Below are positions 4,679 to 6,212 of a stretch of DNA of 6,212 bases, piece after piece. The position numbers and the translations under genes were made by a program. The notes under the pieces were generated by a model, which worked only from the letters and a program-made list of their open reading frames with translations, was not told the DNA's origin and did not search any database. Source of the stretch: Candidatus Omnitrophota bacterium (GTDB taxonomy: Bacteria; Omnitrophota; Gorgyraeia; Duberdicusellales; 4484-171); the NCBI GenBank assembly GCA_030631705.1, contig DAOVKQ010000045.1, forward strand, positions 1-6,212, given 5' to 3'. The stretch's first letter is position 1. The number at the start of each line of letters is the position of its first letter.

Positions 4679-5944
4679 TCAGAAATCCCTGTGGAGTTTC
4701 TCTCTACGAAAAGCATTAATGATTGCTTTGGCAAGTTTTTTGGAGTCATGACGCACGAAATCAGTTGTATGAAGTACATTGCCTTTAATAATTTTATATC
4801 CCATTTTTTTAATCGCCGGATAATCGGTTTCTATGGGAAAAGCCTGCACCTGGCGATATTTGGCAAGAAGATTCTCGTTGGGAATTCTTGTATTTGCAAC
4901 ACAATAATCTATTATTTTACTGCTAGTATGCTTCACCAGCGCTTCTAAGTGCTCTGCCACGGTATAGCTGTCCGTTTCCCCATGCTGAGTCATCACGTTA
5001 CACACATATACTTTTAATGCCGAGGAATTGGCAATAGTATCGGCTATTTCTTTGATTGCCAGATTGGGCAAAATGCTTGTGTATAAACTTCCCGGCCCGA
5101 TAACGATAATCTCCGCGTTCTTTATAGCCTCAATAACTTCAAGGGCAGGCTGAATTTTGTCATGATCTTCGGAATGAACCGGCTTTAGGTAAACTTTTTT
5201 GATCGGGATTCCTTTTTCGGGAATTTTGGCTTCACCCTCAACAACGGATCCATCTTCATATTCAGCAACCAAACTTACCTTATGCACGGTAGAAGGCAGC
5301 ACCTTACCCCGTATAGCCAATACTTTACTCGATTCTTCTATCGCTTTCTTAAAATCTCCGGTTAACCGGGTCATTGCTGTAATAAAAATATTTCCGAAAT
5401 TATGGCCTTTCAGCTCAGAGTTTTCCTCAAATCGAAACTGAAAAAGTTCTCCCATAAAAGAAGGGGCATCGGCTAAAGCAACAATGCAATTACGTATATC
5501 ACCGGGGGCAGGAACATCAAACTCTTTACGCAATCTTCCCGTAGAACCGCCGCTATCGGCTACCGTGACAATAGCGCTTAGATTTGTGGTATATTCTTTT
5601 AAACCCATCAGCAGTGTTGAGAGTCCCTGGCCTCCGCCTATGGCTACTATCTTTGGGCCGCGCTCCAAGTATCTTTTTTTATAAAGTATATCTACTAAAT
5701 CTTCTTCAAAATAAGGCAGAAAGATTGCCAAAAAAGACTTAACCATGCTTCTTACCCCGGAAAAAATCATCGTAACTCCCAAAAAGATAATTATGCCGTC
5801 GACTATTTTTAACCAAAGAAGGGAATCACTAACAAATCTGACTACCCCCAGGATAGTAACTCCTATGCCTAAAACTCCGAGAGAAATCCATCGTTTAATC
5901 CTTATGCCGGGATAGAACCACTTCAGTTTTTTAAAAAGTTTCAT
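4679..5944 (-). CDS. YvcK/GlmR family protein (CofD-like) with N-terminal membrane anchor
   Basis: A 421-residue member of the YvcK/GlmR family. The Bacillus protein binds UDP-GlcNAc and links carbon supply to cell-wall precursor synthesis and growth on gluconeogenic carbon. The conserved domain starts near residue 97 and shows VAIGGGQGLSTLLMGLK (100-116), VADSGGSTGRLR (127-138), PGDIRNC (146-152), KGHNFGN, IGPGSLYTSILPNL and NVMTQHGETDSYT. The first 96 residues are an addition relative to the roughly 317-residue Bacillus protein. They carry two hydrophobic helices (about 19-37 and 45-64) after a basic start, so the enzyme-like domain is probably held at the inner face of the membrane. This extended form exists in other phyla. 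The ATG (5944) overlaps the upstream gene by 14 bp and lacks a good ribosome binding site, suggesting coupling. A true CofD (F420 synthesis) is unlikely, because these motifs are YvcK-type. Confidence 0.9.
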   Translation of the reverse strand: MKLFKKLKWFYPGIRIKRWISLGVLGIGVTILGVVRFVSDSLLWLKIVDGIIIFLGVTMIFSGVRSMVKSFLAIFLPYFEEDLVDILYKKRYLERGPKIVAIGGGQGLSTLLMGLKEYTTNLSAIVTVADSGGSTGRLRKEFDVPAPGDIRNCIVALADAPSFMGELFQFRFEENSELKGHNFGNIFITAMTRLTGDFKKAIEESSKVLAIRGKVLPSTVHKVSLVAEYEDGSVVEGEAKIPEKGIPIKKVYLKPVHSEDHDKIQPALEVIEAIKNAEIIVIGPGSLYTSILPNLAIKEIADTIANSSALKVYVCNVMTQHGETDSYTVAEHLEALVKHTSSKIIDYCVANTRIPNENLLAKYRQVQAFPIETDYPAIKKMGYKIIKGNVLHTTDFVRHDSKKLAKAIINAFRREKLHRDF

Positions 5945-6212
5945 CTTTAAAATGGGTTAGGACCTCTTTATTGCTAAAATAAATAATCAGGATTCCGGGA
6001 TAAATTATCTGTAAAAGCATTTGTTTTAAAAAGGCTGCGTTTAGCAAAGAAGCGCTAAACATCATTAGCGCCCAGAAAAAAGAAAAATAAACCGTAAACT
6101 TCGGAGCCCATTTTTTCCTTAAAAGAACCCCCGCTCCGCTGACAAGAAAAAAAATAAAAATTCCGCAATCCAGCAAAGCAGCTTGTTTAAACTTTTCATA
6201 GCTTATACCGAA
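5931..6212 (-). CDS. Small membrane protein, unknown function, 3' part only
   Basis: An open frame entering from the right edge of the window. The first visible residues are FGISYEKFKQAALLDCG and the last are LTHFKDETF, about 93 residues in view. It has three hydrophobic stretches that look like membrane helices, followed by a short polar tail (SNKEVLTHFKDETF). The frame is open through 6212 with no stop. The internal TTG at 6176 is therefore unlikely to be the start, and the true start is probably upstream of the window. The stop (5933-5931) lies inside the yvcK-like gene, a 14-bp overlap that implies co-transcription. I do not recognise the family. The hydrophobic content and the tail after the last helix resemble many small integral membrane proteins. 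It may work with the membrane-anchored YvcK-like protein, but nothing in the sequence proves this. Confidence 0.65.
   Translation of the reverse strand, partial: FGISYEKFKQAALLDCGIFIFFLVSGAGVLLRKKWAPKFTVYFSFFWALMMFSASLLNAAFLKQMLLQIIYPGILIIYFSNKEVLTHFKDETF

Noticed and set aside
5931..6176. 81-residue gene starting at TTG 6176
   Set aside because: The frame is open upstream to the window edge with no ribosome binding site for TTG, so the gene is more likely truncated by the window.

Overview
The window reads as a compact bacterial chromosome segment, AT-leaning by eye, with every convincing gene on the minus strand. The gene set is a PyrR-regulated pyrimidine operon, a CheC-like phosphatase, RsmI, and a YvcK/GlmR protein with an N-terminal membrane extension. 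This fits an uncultured or deep-branching Gram-negative-type bacterium better than a model Firmicute. An Omnitrophota-like candidate phylum is my guess, with low confidence. No phage, IS, CRISPR, tRNA or rRNA signal was seen.

Layout in transcription order (right to left). (1) 6212-5931: the 3' end of a small three-helix membrane protein gene, overlapping the next gene by 14 bp. (2) 5944-4679: a YvcK/GlmR (CofD-like) gene with two predicted N-terminal membrane helices. (3) 4631-3969: rsmI, encoding the 16S rRNA C1402 ribose methyltransferase without the usual C-terminal extension. (4) 3968-3809: an intergenic region with a palindromic repeat, four phased TAATC words, two 10-bp direct repeats 21 bp apart, and a good sigma-70-type promoter. 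(5) 3808-3191: an orphan CheC/CheX-family gene. (6) 3190-2977: a large-loop hairpin, a second copy of the palindromic repeat in opposite orientation, another consensus promoter, and a compact pyr leader. (7) 2976-1: pyrR, pyrB, pyrC and the 5' part of an endonuclease Q (PHP domain) gene, packed with junctions of +3, -4 and -1 bp, so almost certainly one transcript.

The most interesting region is the pyr leader (about 3067-2969). It holds a match to the PyrR RNA-binding loop, and the lower stem of that hairpin pairs with the Shine-Dalgarno sequence of a 19-codon leader ORF. The leader ORF runs straight through a Rho-independent terminator and stops 5 nt after the A of the pyrR start codon. I see no classical antiterminator. 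The layout suggests that PyrR-UMP blocks leader translation, which lets the terminator form and also buries the pyrR ribosome binding site. When pyrimidines are low, a ribosome translating the leader would melt the terminator and hand over to pyrR. This is inference from sequence, but each element can be seen directly.

Functionally, PyrR senses uridine nucleotides, while PyrB and PyrC catalyse steps 2 and 3 of UMP synthesis. EndoQ, a nuclease acting at deaminated bases such as uracil in DNA, appears to be co-transcribed with them. The upstream yvcK-rsmI block is a separate envelope-metabolism and ribosome-modification unit.
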